Shown: positions 16,360 to 24,986 of the stretch, piece after piece
Layout: each line of letters opens with the position of its first letter
How positions within the stretch are numbered: position 1 is the stretch's first letter
Source of the DNA: JAJZSS01 sp964463505
Lineage (GTDB): Bacteria; Chloroflexota; Anaerolineae; Anaerolineales; UBA4823
NCBI GenBank assembly: GCA_964463505.1
Contig: CAYXDC010000016.1
Span: 1 to 50,175 of the forward strand
Direction of reading: 5' to 3'
Length of the DNA stretch: 50,175 bases
Translations under genes and position numbers: made by a program
Notes under the pieces: generated by a model
The model's input: only the letters and a program-made list of their open reading frames with translations
The model's database searches: none
What the model was told of the DNA's origin: nothing

Positions 16360-17130
16360 TCATCCTGTTGCTGGCGCCGGAGCAGGCAGGTGATTGAGCG
16401 CTCGCCCATCCTCCTGCTTGAGGGCCAGCCGTATCTCGGCAATGGTTGGCTCAGCCAGGGTCAGCAGGTTAGCGCCCAGGAAATCTGCCAGATAGTGTAC
16501 ATCGCCGGATTGAATCAGCGGGAATCGGTTGGCTCCGGGGATGAGTTCGGCTACCTGGCTGAGCGCTAGCTGGCTGGATATCTCCAGGGCGTCAAACTCG
16601 GAATTAGTGGGGATCAGACCCAGATTGGCGATCAATCCATAGGCGCGGCGATCGATATGCGCCGGGATCGCCAGCCCGCCATAGGCATGCACAAGCTGCA
16701 CTGCTTCTTCCAGTGGTAGATTGGCTGAGCTCAACAGCAATCTCTCTTCACGGCGAATGAACTCTCCGGTGTCATCGACGATAAACTGCTCTCCAAAATA
16801 TTCAGGATTGTTGCGCATATCTGGAAGGCGCTGATCCACTTCAACCTGGAAGGCGTTGCTCGCAACGAGTGAATCGAACACGCACAGCATGTGAACTTCT
16901 TCCAGGGTTTGCAGCTCCATCCCGGGCAGCACATGCACTGTGCTCTCTTGAGCTGCGGCGATTACGGCCGAGACATTGGCGCTGGCATTGTGGTCGGTGA
17001 TGGCGATTAAATCAATCCCGAGTCGTTCTGCCTGCCGGATGATCAGCGGTGGGATCATTTCCACTCCCGCACAGGGTGAAAGCACCGTGTGAACGTGCAG
17101 CTCTGCCCTGTAAGTATGGAAGTTGTTCAT
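16360..17130 (-). CDS. PHP-domain metal-dependent phosphoesterase
   Basis: 256 residues from ATG 17130 (MNNFHTYRAELHVHT); a longer form from 17193 would overlap the preceding gene and adds nothing recognisable. The PHP metal motifs are all visible: ELHVHTVLSPC (HxH), AITDHN, PGMEL, PAHIDRR and SGDVHYL. PHP enzymes hydrolyse phosphoesters of nucleotides or sugars; the substrate is not evident. It is encoded in the string DRTGG, CBS-HATPase, DRTGG, PHP that leads into the formate dehydrogenase operon. Metal-binding residues appear complete, so it is probably active. Confidence 0.87.
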   Translation of the reverse strand: MNNFHTYRAELHVHTVLSPCAGVEMIPPLIIRQAERLGIDLIAITDHNASANVSAVIAAAQESTVHVLPGMELQTLEEVHMLCVFDSLVASNAFQVEVDQRLPDMRNNPEYFGEQFIVDDTGEFIRREERLLLSSANLPLEEAVQLVHAYGGLAIPAHIDRRAYGLIANLGLIPTNSEFDALEISSQLALSQVAELIPGANRFPLIQSGDVHYLADFLGANLLTLAEPTIAEIRLALKQEDGRALNHLPAPAPATG

Positions 17131-17153
17131 CGCCTGCCAGTACCAGTCGCGCT

Positions 17154-17498
17154 TTACGAGGCGCGCAGACCCAAACTCCATAGTTGTCCACAAATGGTGA
17201 AGCTTGTCTGTGGGCTGGAAAGCAATCTGACGCCTTGTTCGTTGGCTTTCTCCAGAACCGCTGGATCAGGCTGGGCATTTTCGGTCAGGATCACTGCGCT
17301 GATATCGAGCAAGCTGGCTACCGCGACCACATTCATGTGCGCCTGCAAGGTGATCCACACACCTCCGGATTTTGCGCTGGCTATCACACAGCTCAGCAGA
17401 TCTGAGGCGTAGGCGCTGGTAACGGGTATGTTTTCTAAGGCTTTGGAATCAGTGATTGGTTTCAGGTGCAGCTCATCCACGATCTGTTGCAGATCCAT
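17154..17498 (-). CDS. DRTGG-domain protein 1
   Basis: 114 residues, essentially a single DRTGG domain (residues 5-110): SAYASDLLSCVIASAKSGG followed by WITLQAHMNVVAVASLLD, a pattern typical of the family. Stand-alone DRTGG proteins occur beside CBS, PHP and hydrogenase-type genes; the domain is thought to bind a nucleotide or other small ligand but its role is not known. Its start overlaps the end of the CBS-HATPase gene by 26 nt, indicating translational coupling. Confidence 0.85.
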   Translation of the reverse strand: MDLQQIVDELHLKPITDSKALENIPVTSAYASDLLSCVIASAKSGGVWITLQAHMNVVAVASLLDISAVILTENAQPDPAVLEKANEQGVRLLSSPQTSFTICGQLWSLGLRAS

Positions 17499-18510
17499 CG
17501 TTTGGTTCCTTTTTTGGGGTTTGACTCAGCTCCCGAAAACTTTCTGTATCCTGGAGGTTTATTTTCACGTCCAACCGGGTACCCTTTTCCGGTCTGGATT
17601 TAAGCGACATTGAATCCACACAGCGCCGTATGTTAACCAGACCCATCCCGGCGCCGAAGCCCATTTCACGCACATCCTGGGAAGCGGTCGTGTATCCGGC
17701 TTGCATGGCCAGGTCTACATCCGGGATTCCAGGGCCATCATCGATGGTTTGCATCGTAATGCGATGTGGTTCAATCTCCACACGGATCAGGCCGCCATCT
17801 GTGGTGTGAATGATCAGGTTCATTTCCGCTTCGTAAATGGCGATCCCGCAGCGCCTTGCAATTTGTGGCGAGGCTCCCAGGCGCAAAAGGGCGCGTTTTA
17901 TATCACTGGAGGCTTTGCCGCCATGGATGAAATCACCGGCATTAATTTTATAGCGCAGGATCAAGCTGGTGCGGTCGGAGTTGATATCCTCGAATAAATG
18001 ACTGGCTCGATAGCGGCGCACCTCTTCAGCCTGGTAATCATGCTGCAAGGAGATGAGCAGTCCGCGCGTGACATCACCCTTGGTGATCATACCGATCATC
18101 TTGCCTTCGCGATCTACCACCGGGAAACGCCCGACTTTGTTCTTGGTAAAGCACTCCATGGCTTCAATCACCGGATCTGAGCCGTTCACGGTGATCACCC
18201 GGGGATTCATATATTTTCGAACTGGCGAACTGGTGTCATGTTCGGTAAGGGCGCGGATCAGATCTTCCAGGCTGACAATCCCAATCAGATTGCCATCTTC
18301 CACGACGGGCGCGCCGGAGATGCGTGTGGTGCGCATCAATTCCAGCAGATCAGAGATCGGCGCATCTGGAGCAAGATAATGCACCTCGGTGGTCATCACC
18401 TCTTCAATGCGAATGTCGTAGGCGAGCTCTTCTACGCGGGTGATGTCGTGCGCTGTGGCATCCGTGACGAGTGTGCCTTTACGACCATAGAGTTCCTGGG
18501 TGCTGGACAT
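17473..18510 (-). CDS. CBS-pair protein fused to a GHKL (anti-sigma-like) ATPase
   Basis: 345 residues. Two CBS domains occupy about residues 30-150 (VMTTEVHYLAPDAPISDLLEL, then YMNPRVITVNGSDPVIEAM), which usually bind adenine nucleotides. A GHKL ATPase domain follows (about 190-320) with YEAEMNLIIH as N box, IDDGPGIPD as G1 and GFGAGMGLVNIRR as G2, resembling RsbW-like anti-sigma kinases. This would link energy charge to a protein-phosphorylation or binding switch; the partner is unknown. It is separated by 3 nt from the upstream DRTGG gene, so the two form a tight operon. No membrane segment is present. Confidence 0.87.
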   Translation of the reverse strand: MSSTQELYGRKGTLVTDATAHDITRVEELAYDIRIEEVMTTEVHYLAPDAPISDLLELMRTTRISGAPVVEDGNLIGIVSLEDLIRALTEHDTSSPVRKYMNPRVITVNGSDPVIEAMECFTKNKVGRFPVVDREGKMIGMITKGDVTRGLLISLQHDYQAEEVRRYRASHLFEDINSDRTSLILRYKINAGDFIHGGKASSDIKRALLRLGASPQIARRCGIAIYEAEMNLIIHTTDGGLIRVEIEPHRITMQTIDDGPGIPDVDLAMQAGYTTASQDVREMGFGAGMGLVNIRRCVDSMSLKSRPEKGTRLDVKINLQDTESFRELSQTPKKEPNDGSATDRG

Positions 18511-18513
18511 GGG

Positions 18514-18873
18514 CTAGTCCAAAGGTTGGAGCTCTCGACTGGGCAAGCCGGCTGTGTAAAGCCGACCACACAGCTCAAACATTCCATGTGGACTGGAGAT
18601 GATCGGAATATTCTCGCGCTGGGCGGTCTCGAGGACCTCTACTGTAGGCTGCTTGCCGCGCACAAAGATGATGGCGCGGATATCCGCCATCTGCGCCGTG
18701 CAAACGGTCTGGGGGTTATTCAATCCTGTGAGCAGGATGCTTTCGGGTTGGGCGCTTGCCAGTACATCACTCATCAGATCCGCGCCACAACCACCATTGA
18801 TTTCTACATCTTTGGTGGGTTGGGGGGTAAAAAATTTTCCATCGACTATTTGAACTATTTCAGAGAGTTTCAT
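18514..18873 (-). CDS. DRTGG-domain protein 2
   Basis: 119 residues from ATG 18873 (MKLSEIVQIVDG), which overlaps the fdhD stop by 14 nt; the longer reading frame from 18966 lies inside fdhD and is unlikely. It is a diverged DRTGG domain: GGCGADLMSDVLASAQPESILLTG in the family pattern, with a C-terminal SPHGMFELCGRLY that parallels SPQTSFTICGQLW in DRTGG protein 1, so the two are paralogues flanking the CBS-HATPase gene. Function unknown; a ligand-sensing partner of the ATPase is a guess. Confidence 0.8.
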   Translation of the reverse strand: MKLSEIVQIVDGKFFTPQPTKDVEINGGCGADLMSDVLASAQPESILLTGLNNPQTVCTAQMADIRAIIFVRGKQPTVEVLETAQRENIPIISSPHGMFELCGRLYTAGLPSRELQPLD

Positions 18874-19705
18874 TTTCGTTTTGAGTTTCCAGTTTTTCAG
18901 AATCGCCTTGCAAATCCGCCAGGCGTTCCGGGTGGGTGTAGAGATTAAATTGATTGCGTCTCGCATAGCCGATCAGTGTGATCTCCTGGCGCTCCGCCAT
19001 GGCGATGGAAAGCGAGCTGGGCGAGGTGCGCGTGATCAGGATTGAGGCTTTGATGCGACCTGCTTTTTGGAGCATCTCGGAGCTGATGCGACCGGTCGTC
19101 ATCAGGATACGCCGGGCAGGCGGCGTTTTTAGAATTAATAGCTTGCCGGCAATTTTATCCAGGGTGTTGTGGCGGCCGATATCTTCAGCCACCAGCAAGA
19201 CTTTTTCTCCATCACTGAGCGCGGAGGTGTGCACTCCACCGGATTTGCGATACAGGTCCTGGACATCGAACAATTGGGACACCAACTCGCAAACTTTAGC
19301 GGGGGAAATCGTGCCGCCATTAAGCACGCGTGGGCCATTGTTCTCACCGGTGATGGAGGTTATTCCTCCGGTACAGCCGGATGTGCGCCGCCAGTGTTTG
19401 GGTTTCTCCAGGGGTTGTTTAAGCCAGACATCGATATTTTCCTGGTTTTTGCAGACGCGCACATCCGCCACCTCGTCCAAGCTCTGGATAAAGCCCTCGT
19501 TGAATAAAAAGCCAACTGCCAGGGCCTCCAGATCAATGGGGGTGCACATCAAAGTCAACCACACCTCACCATTCACAGTCAGAGATACAGGTTTCTCTGC
19601 AATCACATCACCAATATTGTGTTTCCACGCCCCGGAGCTGTATTGCAGATATTGGATTGGTTGGTCTGGCGCTATCTTTTGATCGTCCATTTGTTTTTGA
19701 CTCAT
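18860..19705 (-). CDS. fdhD: Formate dehydrogenase accessory sulfurtransferase FdhD
   Basis: A 281-residue FdhD, which carries sulfur from IscS to the Mo/W-bisMGD cofactor and is needed for active formate dehydrogenase. Recognisable blocks: MCTPIDLEALAVGFLFNEGF, the conserved cysteine region RRTSGCTGG, HTSALSDGE, EDIGRHNTLDKIAGK, TTGRISSEMLQKAGR and the C-terminal GYARRNQFNLYTHPERL. It opens the minus-strand gene set that includes fdhA 8 kb downstream, as expected for its function. No strong Shine-Dalgarno site precedes either possible ATG (19705 or 19690). The scaffold gap lies about 170 nt upstream, so its promoter may be incomplete here. Confidence 0.93.
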   Translation of the reverse strand: MSQKQMDDQKIAPDQPIQYLQYSSGAWKHNIGDVIAEKPVSLTVNGEVWLTLMCTPIDLEALAVGFLFNEGFIQSLDEVADVRVCKNQENIDVWLKQPLEKPKHWRRTSGCTGGITSITGENNGPRVLNGGTISPAKVCELVSQLFDVQDLYRKSGGVHTSALSDGEKVLLVAEDIGRHNTLDKIAGKLLILKTPPARRILMTTGRISSEMLQKAGRIKASILITRTSPSSLSIAMAERQEITLIGYARRNQFNLYTHPERLADLQGDSEKLETQNENETL

Positions 19706-20017
19706 ACAAGATATTCTCTATAAGCATTGTAACAAATTCGCCGTTAAGTGTTAGCTACGAAAGTCATATCGTTTGTATGTGCAATGGCCTCATAATCCGT
19801 GCTTGTACTTGTGTTATTCGGCTTTCCATCGCCTGTGTTATCATAATGTTCAAGTAATATAGGACTTACACACTTGGNNNNNNNNNNNNNNNNNNNNNNN
19901 NNNNNNNNNNNNNNNNNNNNNNNNNNNNNNNNNNNNNNNNNNNNNNNNNNNNNNNNNNNNNNNNNNNNNNNNNNNNNGGCGAAAAATAATTGGGGAAAAT
20001 TTCACAGGAGGTTGCAT
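19706..20017. other. Divergent intergenic region with 100-N scaffold gap (19878-19977)
   Basis: Between the divergent fdhD and PPK2 genes lies 312 nt, of which 19878-19977 are exactly 100 Ns, the usual placeholder for a gap of unknown size. The real distance and content are therefore unknown. The known left part is AT-rich and codes for nothing evident. The last bases before the gap, ACTTACACACTTGG (19864-19877), match ACTTACGCACTTGG at 22190-22203 in 13 of 14 positions, which suggests that assembly broke in a repeat. Confidence 0.9.
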
Positions 20018-20821
20018 ATGGATCGCTATCTTGTCAAACCCGGGAAGAAGATCAACCTCGATGATTGGGATGCGGACGATAAAAGCCTGGCGGATGGTAA
20101 TAAGGAGGAGGGCAAAGTTGATCTGGATCAATTAAATGATGAGCTTGAAATACTCCAAGAGCTCTTTTATGCTGAACAAAAGCACCGCCTGCTCATCGTG
20201 CTGCAAGGGATGGATACAAGTGGCAAAGATGGCGTCATCCGGCATGTATTTGATGGGGTCAATCCGCAAGGAGTGCGTGTAGCAAGCTTCAAAGTGCCAA
20301 CCCCCGAAGAACTTTCCCATGATTATCTGTGGCGTGTGCACAAACAGACCCCAGGCAAAGGTGAGATCGTCATCTTCAACCGCAGCCATTACGAAGATGT
20401 GCTGGTGGTGCGGGTGCACTCGCTGGTGGACGAGGACGTGTGGAAGAAACGCTACGACCAAATTAATGCTTTCGAACGATTGTTAGCCGAAGAAGGCACG
20501 ACGATGCTTAAGTTTTATCTACATATCGACAAAAAAGAGCAGAAAGAACGCCTGCAAGCGCGCCTCGATGAGCCGGATAAGAACTGGAAGTTCAATGTTG
20601 GGGATTTGGAGGAGCGCAAGCTGTGGCCTGATTATCAGAAGGCTTATGAAGATGTGCTGTCGAAGACCAGTACTGAGTACGCCCCCTGGTATATTATCCC
20701 CTCCAATCGTAAGTGGTACCGCAATTTACTTATTGGGCAGATCATCGTTGAAACCCTGAAAGACATGAAGATGGAATTGCCCGCCGTAGATTTCAATCCC
20801 AAAGACATCGTCATCGAGTAG
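20018..20821 (+). CDS. ppk2: Polyphosphate kinase 2 family protein
   Basis: A 267-residue single-domain PPK2 from ATG 20018, six bases after AGGAGG. Walker A GMDTSGKDG is near residue 68, and the lid and Walker B region contains IFNRSHYEDVLVVRV, both diagnostic of the family. The C terminus has the conserved WYIIPSNRKWYRN. PPK2 enzymes transfer phosphate between polyphosphate and nucleoside mono- or diphosphates in the cytosol. Which nucleotide (AMP, ADP or GDP) cannot be decided by eye. It is alone on its strand here, bounded by the scaffold gap and a terminator. Confidence 0.94.
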   Translation: MDRYLVKPGKKINLDDWDADDKSLADGNKEEGKVDLDQLNDELEILQELFYAEQKHRLLIVLQGMDTSGKDGVIRHVFDGVNPQGVRVASFKVPTPEELSHDYLWRVHKQTPGKGEIVIFNRSHYEDVLVVRVHSLVDEDVWKKRYDQINAFERLLAEEGTTMLKFYLHIDKKEQKERLQARLDEPDKNWKFNVGDLEERKLWPDYQKAYEDVLSKTSTEYAPWYIIPSNRKWYRNLLIGQIIVETLKDMKMELPAVDFNPKDIVIE

Positions 20822-20844
20822 CAAGCTCTCGATTCTCAATCGAT

Positions 20845-20881
20845 AAAAAACAGAGCAGCCTGTGTCCATCTGGCTGCTCTG
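20845..20881. terminator. Bidirectional intrinsic terminator between PPK2 and the fourth lipoprotein
   Basis: A perfect 10-bp inverted repeat (20851-20860 with 20872-20881) with an 11-nt loop. On the minus strand it is followed by six Ts (20850-20845), so it best serves the convergent lipoprotein gene. It lies 29 nt past the PPK2 stop and may also act on that transcript. Confidence 0.83.
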
Positions 20882-20902
20882 TCTCTTGATGACCCAGTCT
20901 TA

Positions 20903-22141
20903 TTAGGGTAATGTCCAGTAGGACATCTCGTCGACGGCTACCGTAAAATTATTGGTGAACTCGGAGCGGATCAGCAACCCAAATAGCCCGCGGGCGTAAG
21001 CGCCATCGGTGAATTCGGCGACCATATCCCCGTTGATATAAACCCGCAAGGTATTACCTTCCGCCCAGACACCGACCTGGTTGGTCTGTTCAGCCCCGGC
21101 ATTCAAGCTTGCGCTGGTTTTCCAGTTCTGCAATCCCACATATTCGCCGCCATCCATGCGGTAGTAGCGGAAGTTCCCATCGCAGGCGAAACTAAACACG
21201 TACCCCGTATCGATCACATTACTGGGTAAGTCTGGGGCGCGCACGATGAATCCAAAGCTATCTTTTCCTGAACACTGCTCCCCGAAGGTAGCCTTGGCTT
21301 CCAAATAAAAATCACTGAGCTCGCGCAGCTCGGCAATGCGCCAGTTGTCACCGGAAGGATGAAAGGCAGTCATGGTGAGGAAGCCGTCATCAATGGCAAA
21401 CTCGATGTTCTCGTCTGCATCCAGATACCAGCGGTCCAGATCTGCGTCGAAGCTGTCAAACCAATCTGGAGTCCCTAAATCGAGGCTGGCTCCGGCTTCG
21501 CTGACCACGATCTCCACCCAGAATGGGCGGCTTCCGTCCAGCCCCAGGCCAAATTCTTGACCCGCGGCATTCACCAGCATCCATTCACTGCGAAAAGTGC
21601 CCGCCGAGGCTGGCGCAACCAGCTCGACTTTTAATTCAGCAGTCTCGCCGGGTGCAACCGGGGTTTGCAAGGCTTGCGGGCTGTCGGCGTCCATCTGGGC
21701 ACCATTTTTGAAAACCAGCGCATAGCCGGTGCTCCAGGTACAGTCACCGGAGTTGCGCAAGCGCCAGGTTTTCTCGATTTGCTGGCCCGGTTTTACGCTA
21801 CTGCCGTCGGGGATGGTCTCACTGACGAAGACTGCCCGATCGGTGCAATTGGCTTGCTGGGTGGGGGTGGGGGGCGCACTGGTGGGCGTGGTCGTAGGCG
21901 GGATCTCTACGGTGGGCGTAATTGAGAGTGTTTCGGTGGGCTGGAAGGCTGCGGTTTCCGCGCTTGTGGGTGTGACCGGAGCAATCACGGTCTGGATGGC
22001 CATTGCCGTTTGAGTGCTGGAGACAATGATGGCAAGATCAGGTGTGGGGCTGCTGCTCTCTCCGGGCAGGTTGCAGCCGGCTAGGAGGGCAGTCAGGGCC
22101 CAGACCACGAGCAGTTGCTTAAACCAAAGATTGGTTTTCAT
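20903..22141 (-). CDS. NBR1-type Ig-domain lipoprotein with concanavalin-like C-terminal domain
   Basis: 412 residues from ATG 22141 (AAGGA upstream). Signal peptide MKTNLWFKQLLVVWALTALL ends in lipobox LAGC (Cys23). A Thr/Pro-rich linker leads to an NBR1-like Ig domain (about residues 95-205: EKTWRLRNSGDCTWSTGY, RSEWMLVNAAGQEFG). The C-terminal ~190 residues differ from the 3387-7135 paralogues and resemble a laminin-G/concanavalin-like jelly roll of the DUF1080 kind (FDSFDADLDRWYLD, GFLTMTAFH, FGFIVRAPD, NTLRVYINGDMVAEF, YARGLFGLLI). This suggests surface binding of glycan or protein. It belongs to the same lipoprotein family by its N-terminal half but sits 14 kb away from the array. Confidence 0.87.
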   Translation of the reverse strand: MKTNLWFKQLLVVWALTALLAGCNLPGESSSPTPDLAIIVSSTQTAMAIQTVIAPVTPTSAETAAFQPTETLSITPTVEIPPTTTPTSAPPTPTQQANCTDRAVFVSETIPDGSSVKPGQQIEKTWRLRNSGDCTWSTGYALVFKNGAQMDADSPQALQTPVAPGETAELKVELVAPASAGTFRSEWMLVNAAGQEFGLGLDGSRPFWVEIVVSEAGASLDLGTPDWFDSFDADLDRWYLDADENIEFAIDDGFLTMTAFHPSGDNWRIAELRELSDFYLEAKATFGEQCSGKDSFGFIVRAPDLPSNVIDTGYVFSFACDGNFRYYRMDGGEYVGLQNWKTSASLNAGAEQTNQVGVWAEGNTLRVYINGDMVAEFTDGAYARGLFGLLIRSEFTNNFTVAVDEMSYWTLP

Positions 22142-22189
22142 GGCGGTTTTTCCTTGATTATCGTCGATTAAGCTCACTACATTATTTGA

Positions 22190-22244
22190 ACTTACGCACT
22201 TGGTTGGAGGATGGGTGTCCCATTTTCCCCGGAACTGCGTAACT
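22190..22244. repeat. Short inverted-repeat element (possible MITE or mobile-element remnant)
   Basis: ACTTACGCA (22190-22198) and TGCGTAACT (22236-22244) form an imperfect inverted repeat (8 of 9) enclosing 37 nt. The left arm plus following bases recurs next to the scaffold gap at 19864-19877. No open frame is inside. It may be a small non-autonomous repeat; chance is not excluded. Confidence 0.35.
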
Positions 22245-22249
22245 CCTAA

Positions 22250-23119
22250 TTATTTTAATTCAAAACGCTGGCGGGCGGATGCACCGAATTCATCGAGCAG
22301 GAATTCCTTTACGGAATCTTGCATACTGATGCTGCCCTGCTCAGCCCGAGATTGATAACGATGTGACCAGTTGAACAGCATTGAGCGTGCGGTTAACAGC
22401 TCCACCAGCACCAACTGCACCAGCGGTCCGGCTTCTACATAGTATCCATAGTCGAAAAAATCAGAGCGCGCCTTTTCCACATCATAGGGCAGGCGTACAA
22501 TCTCGGCGCACCACTCTCCTGCCCGCCAGGTGATCTGCGCGTAAGCCAGCTCCTGGTTGCCATCAAATGGCAGGCCTACCGAGCCGGCATTGACGATCAG
22601 AGTGCTGTCGAGCTTGCGGATCAGCGGGCGGTGGGTGTGACCCACACACAACACTGCCGTGGCTGGGGCAATCTGCCCGGCCAGCTGCTCATCCGGGGTG
22701 TGTGGGTAGATCCCATCCCGATTGCCGCCCATCGAGGCATGCACCACGCGCAGCTCACTTCCATCCGGCGCGAACACACTCTGCTGGAAGGGCATATCGA
22801 GCAAGGGCTGCAGATCGCATCCCAGGCGCTGGTAGGTCCAACGCGAAGCACGGTGGGTTTCATAAGCCGGTCCGGAAACAGGTGCTTCTGGGCTGCCCTG
22901 CTCGATGACATATTCTTCATGGTTGCCACGGACCGTCAGCCAACCAGCCTGACTGGCGTGTGCCTGAAAGAAATCCAGGCACTCAGCCGGACGTGGCCCT
23001 CGATTGACCAGATCACCAGCCAGGATCACCTGATCTGGCTGCCAGCGTGCCAGGTGCTCCGCTGCCGCCTGCAATGCAACGAAATTCGAATGTACGTCTG
23101 CCAGGACAGCAATTTTCAT
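22250..23119 (-). CDS. Calcineurin-like metallophosphoesterase
   Basis: A 289-residue cytosolic phosphoesterase with all the metallophosphatase blocks: LADVHSN near residue 6, LAGDLVNRGP near 36, VRGNHEEY near 65, and GHTHRP with NAGSVGLPFDG near 160-180. The family (YfcE/diadenosine tetraphosphatase-like) uses two divalent metals. An extra C-terminal ~70 residues after the core is helical and of no known domain. The substrate may be a phosphodiester, a nucleotide or a phosphoprotein. It begins 20 nt after the ABC exporter pair and is probably the last gene of that operon. Confidence 0.88.
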   Translation of the reverse strand: MKIAVLADVHSNFVALQAAAEHLARWQPDQVILAGDLVNRGPRPAECLDFFQAHASQAGWLTVRGNHEEYVIEQGSPEAPVSGPAYETHRASRWTYQRLGCDLQPLLDMPFQQSVFAPDGSELRVVHASMGGNRDGIYPHTPDEQLAGQIAPATAVLCVGHTHRPLIRKLDSTLIVNAGSVGLPFDGNQELAYAQITWRAGEWCAEIVRLPYDVEKARSDFFDYGYYVEAGPLVQLVLVELLTARSMLFNWSHRYQSRAEQGSISMQDSVKEFLLDEFGASARQRFELK

Positions 23120-23139
23120 ACAGGTTCCAGTTCGATCGA

Positions 23140-24975
23140 TCAGTCTCCGGCTGGCGCAGGTGAAGCTCCACCGGTTAGACGTCCCAGGTCGTACTCTTGT
23201 TCCAGCTGGTGGCGGAACTGTTTCGTATACAGGCGGTAGTAATGCCCTTGCTTGCGCAGTAGCTCGGCATGTGTGCCCATTTCGGCAATCTTACCATCTT
23301 CGATCACCAGAATGCGGCTGGCGCGCTTGATGGTGGATAAGCGGTGGGCGATGACGAAGCTGGTACGGCCTTTCATCAGATTCTCCATGCCACGCTGGAT
23401 GAGCGCTTCTGTAATGGTGTCCACCGAGCTGGTGGCTTCATCCATCACGAAAATCTCCGGTTGGGCCAGTACCGCCCGCGCCAGGCTGATGAGTTGTTTC
23501 TGACCGGTGGAAAGCATATTGCCGCCTTCGCCCACCTGTTCTTCATAGCCCTTTGGAAATTTGGCGATGAATTCATGCGCGCCGGCCAGTTGAGCGGCTT
23601 CTTCGATCTCCTGTGGGGTAGCCTCCAGACGCCCATAGGCGATGTTCTCCCGGATTGTGCCGGAGAATAAATGCGGCGTCTGCAAGACGACGCCAATGCG
23701 CGATTGGATGCCGTGCAAGGAATACTCCCGGTAGTCTTTGCCATGGATGCGGATGGCGCCTTGTTTCGGTTCGTAGAAGCGGCACACCAGGTTAACGATG
23801 GTGGACTTGCCGCCGCCTGTCGGGCCGACCAGGGCGATCGTTTCCCCCGGTTTGACGCGCAAATTGAAACCACTCAGCACAGGCTTGTCGTTGTCGTAGT
23901 AGAAATCAACGTCTTCGAAGACGATCTCGCCGGTCAGGCTGCCCGGATCGACTGCGCCGGGTTGGTCTTGAACCTCGGGCACGGAATCGATCAGCGAAAA
24001 CATGCGTTCGGCGGAGGCAATCGCCTGCTGCATCTCTGCATACACGCGGGCAAGGTCTTGAATAGGCCACATCATGAAGGTGATATAGGATACAAACGCC
24101 TGGATGCCGCCGATGCTCATCTCACCTAGCATGGCTGGCTGGCCGCTGAAATACACGATTGCGCCAACGGCAAAGGCGCTGATGATCTGCACGGTGGGCA
24201 GGAAGAGGGCTGAGAGCCAGGCGGCGCGGTAACCAGCCCGGTACATCTGTTTGGTTAACCCACTGAACTCCTGCATATTTTCATCTTCGCGTCCCAGGGC
24301 TTTCACCACGCGCACTCCGGTGATATTCTCGTTATATGCGCCGGTGATTTTGGAGTTCAGCTTGCGCACCTGGCGATATTCTGCCAGGATTCTCTTGCGA
24401 AACTGGATTGCCACGACGACCAGGACCGGGATTGTCGCCAGGACGATCAGCGCCAGGCGGGCGTTGATGCGCAGCATAAAGTATGCCGAGCTCATGATAT
24501 TCAGAATCGCAAAGCTCGAATCCAGGATGCCCCAGGTGATCAATTCGGCAATGCGGTCGGTATCCGAGGTGACGCGCGACATGATCCAGCCTACCGGTGT
24601 GCGGCTGTAATAGGACAGAGAGAGTTCTTGCAGGTGGTTGAAGATCTTCTGGCGCAGGTCGTACCGGATGCGCTCACCCAGAACGCCGGTCAGGTAAATC
24701 ATCGCCAACACAAAGACCGCCTGCACCAGGATCAGTCCGCCATACTGCGTAACGATCTCCATCAAGACTGCTCGATTGCGAGCGACAATGCCTTCGTCGA
24801 TGATGCGTTTGGACAGGAACGTGAAGTAGGCATCCAGGACGGACACCAGACCGATCGAAACGACAAAACCCACCATCCAATGCCAGTATGGGCGTCCCTG
24901 CGCCAGTACACGCATGACGGTCTGGCCATTGAATTGTGATTCGAATTCTTCTTCTTCGTAATAGGTATCACTCAT
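23140..24975 (-). CDS. ABC exporter subunit with deviant signature motif (heterodimer partner)
   Basis: 611 residues: an N-terminal six-helix transmembrane domain (about 30-320), then a nucleotide-binding domain with Walker A GPTGGGKST, Q loop, signature LSTGQKQ in place of LSGGQ, Walker B FVMDEATSSVD with the catalytic Glu, and switch His in IAHRLST. The partner encoded 11 nt upstream has the reverse pattern (canonical signature, Asp for the catalytic Glu). Together they form one normal and one degenerate ATP site, as in heterodimeric exporters such as BmrCD and TM287/288. The substrate is probably a drug, lipid or peptide. Confidence 0.93.
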   Translation of the reverse strand: MSDTYYEEEEFESQFNGQTVMRVLAQGRPYWHWMVGFVVSIGLVSVLDAYFTFLSKRIIDEGIVARNRAVLMEIVTQYGGLILVQAVFVLAMIYLTGVLGERIRYDLRQKIFNHLQELSLSYYSRTPVGWIMSRVTSDTDRIAELITWGILDSSFAILNIMSSAYFMLRINARLALIVLATIPVLVVVAIQFRKRILAEYRQVRKLNSKITGAYNENITGVRVVKALGREDENMQEFSGLTKQMYRAGYRAAWLSALFLPTVQIISAFAVGAIVYFSGQPAMLGEMSIGGIQAFVSYITFMMWPIQDLARVYAEMQQAIASAERMFSLIDSVPEVQDQPGAVDPGSLTGEIVFEDVDFYYDNDKPVLSGFNLRVKPGETIALVGPTGGGKSTIVNLVCRFYEPKQGAIRIHGKDYREYSLHGIQSRIGVVLQTPHLFSGTIRENIAYGRLEATPQEIEEAAQLAGAHEFIAKFPKGYEEQVGEGGNMLSTGQKQLISLARAVLAQPEIFVMDEATSSVDTITEALIQRGMENLMKGRTSFVIAHRLSTIKRASRILVIEDGKIAEMGTHAELLRKQGHYYRLYTKQFRHQLEQEYDLGRLTGGASPAPAGD

Positions 24976-24986
24976 GGTCGTTAACC

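Noticed and set aside
19706..19877. Rex-like site upstream of fdhD (TTGTAACAA)
   Set aside because: The spacing between the arms is wrong for Rex; it is only a short palindrome.
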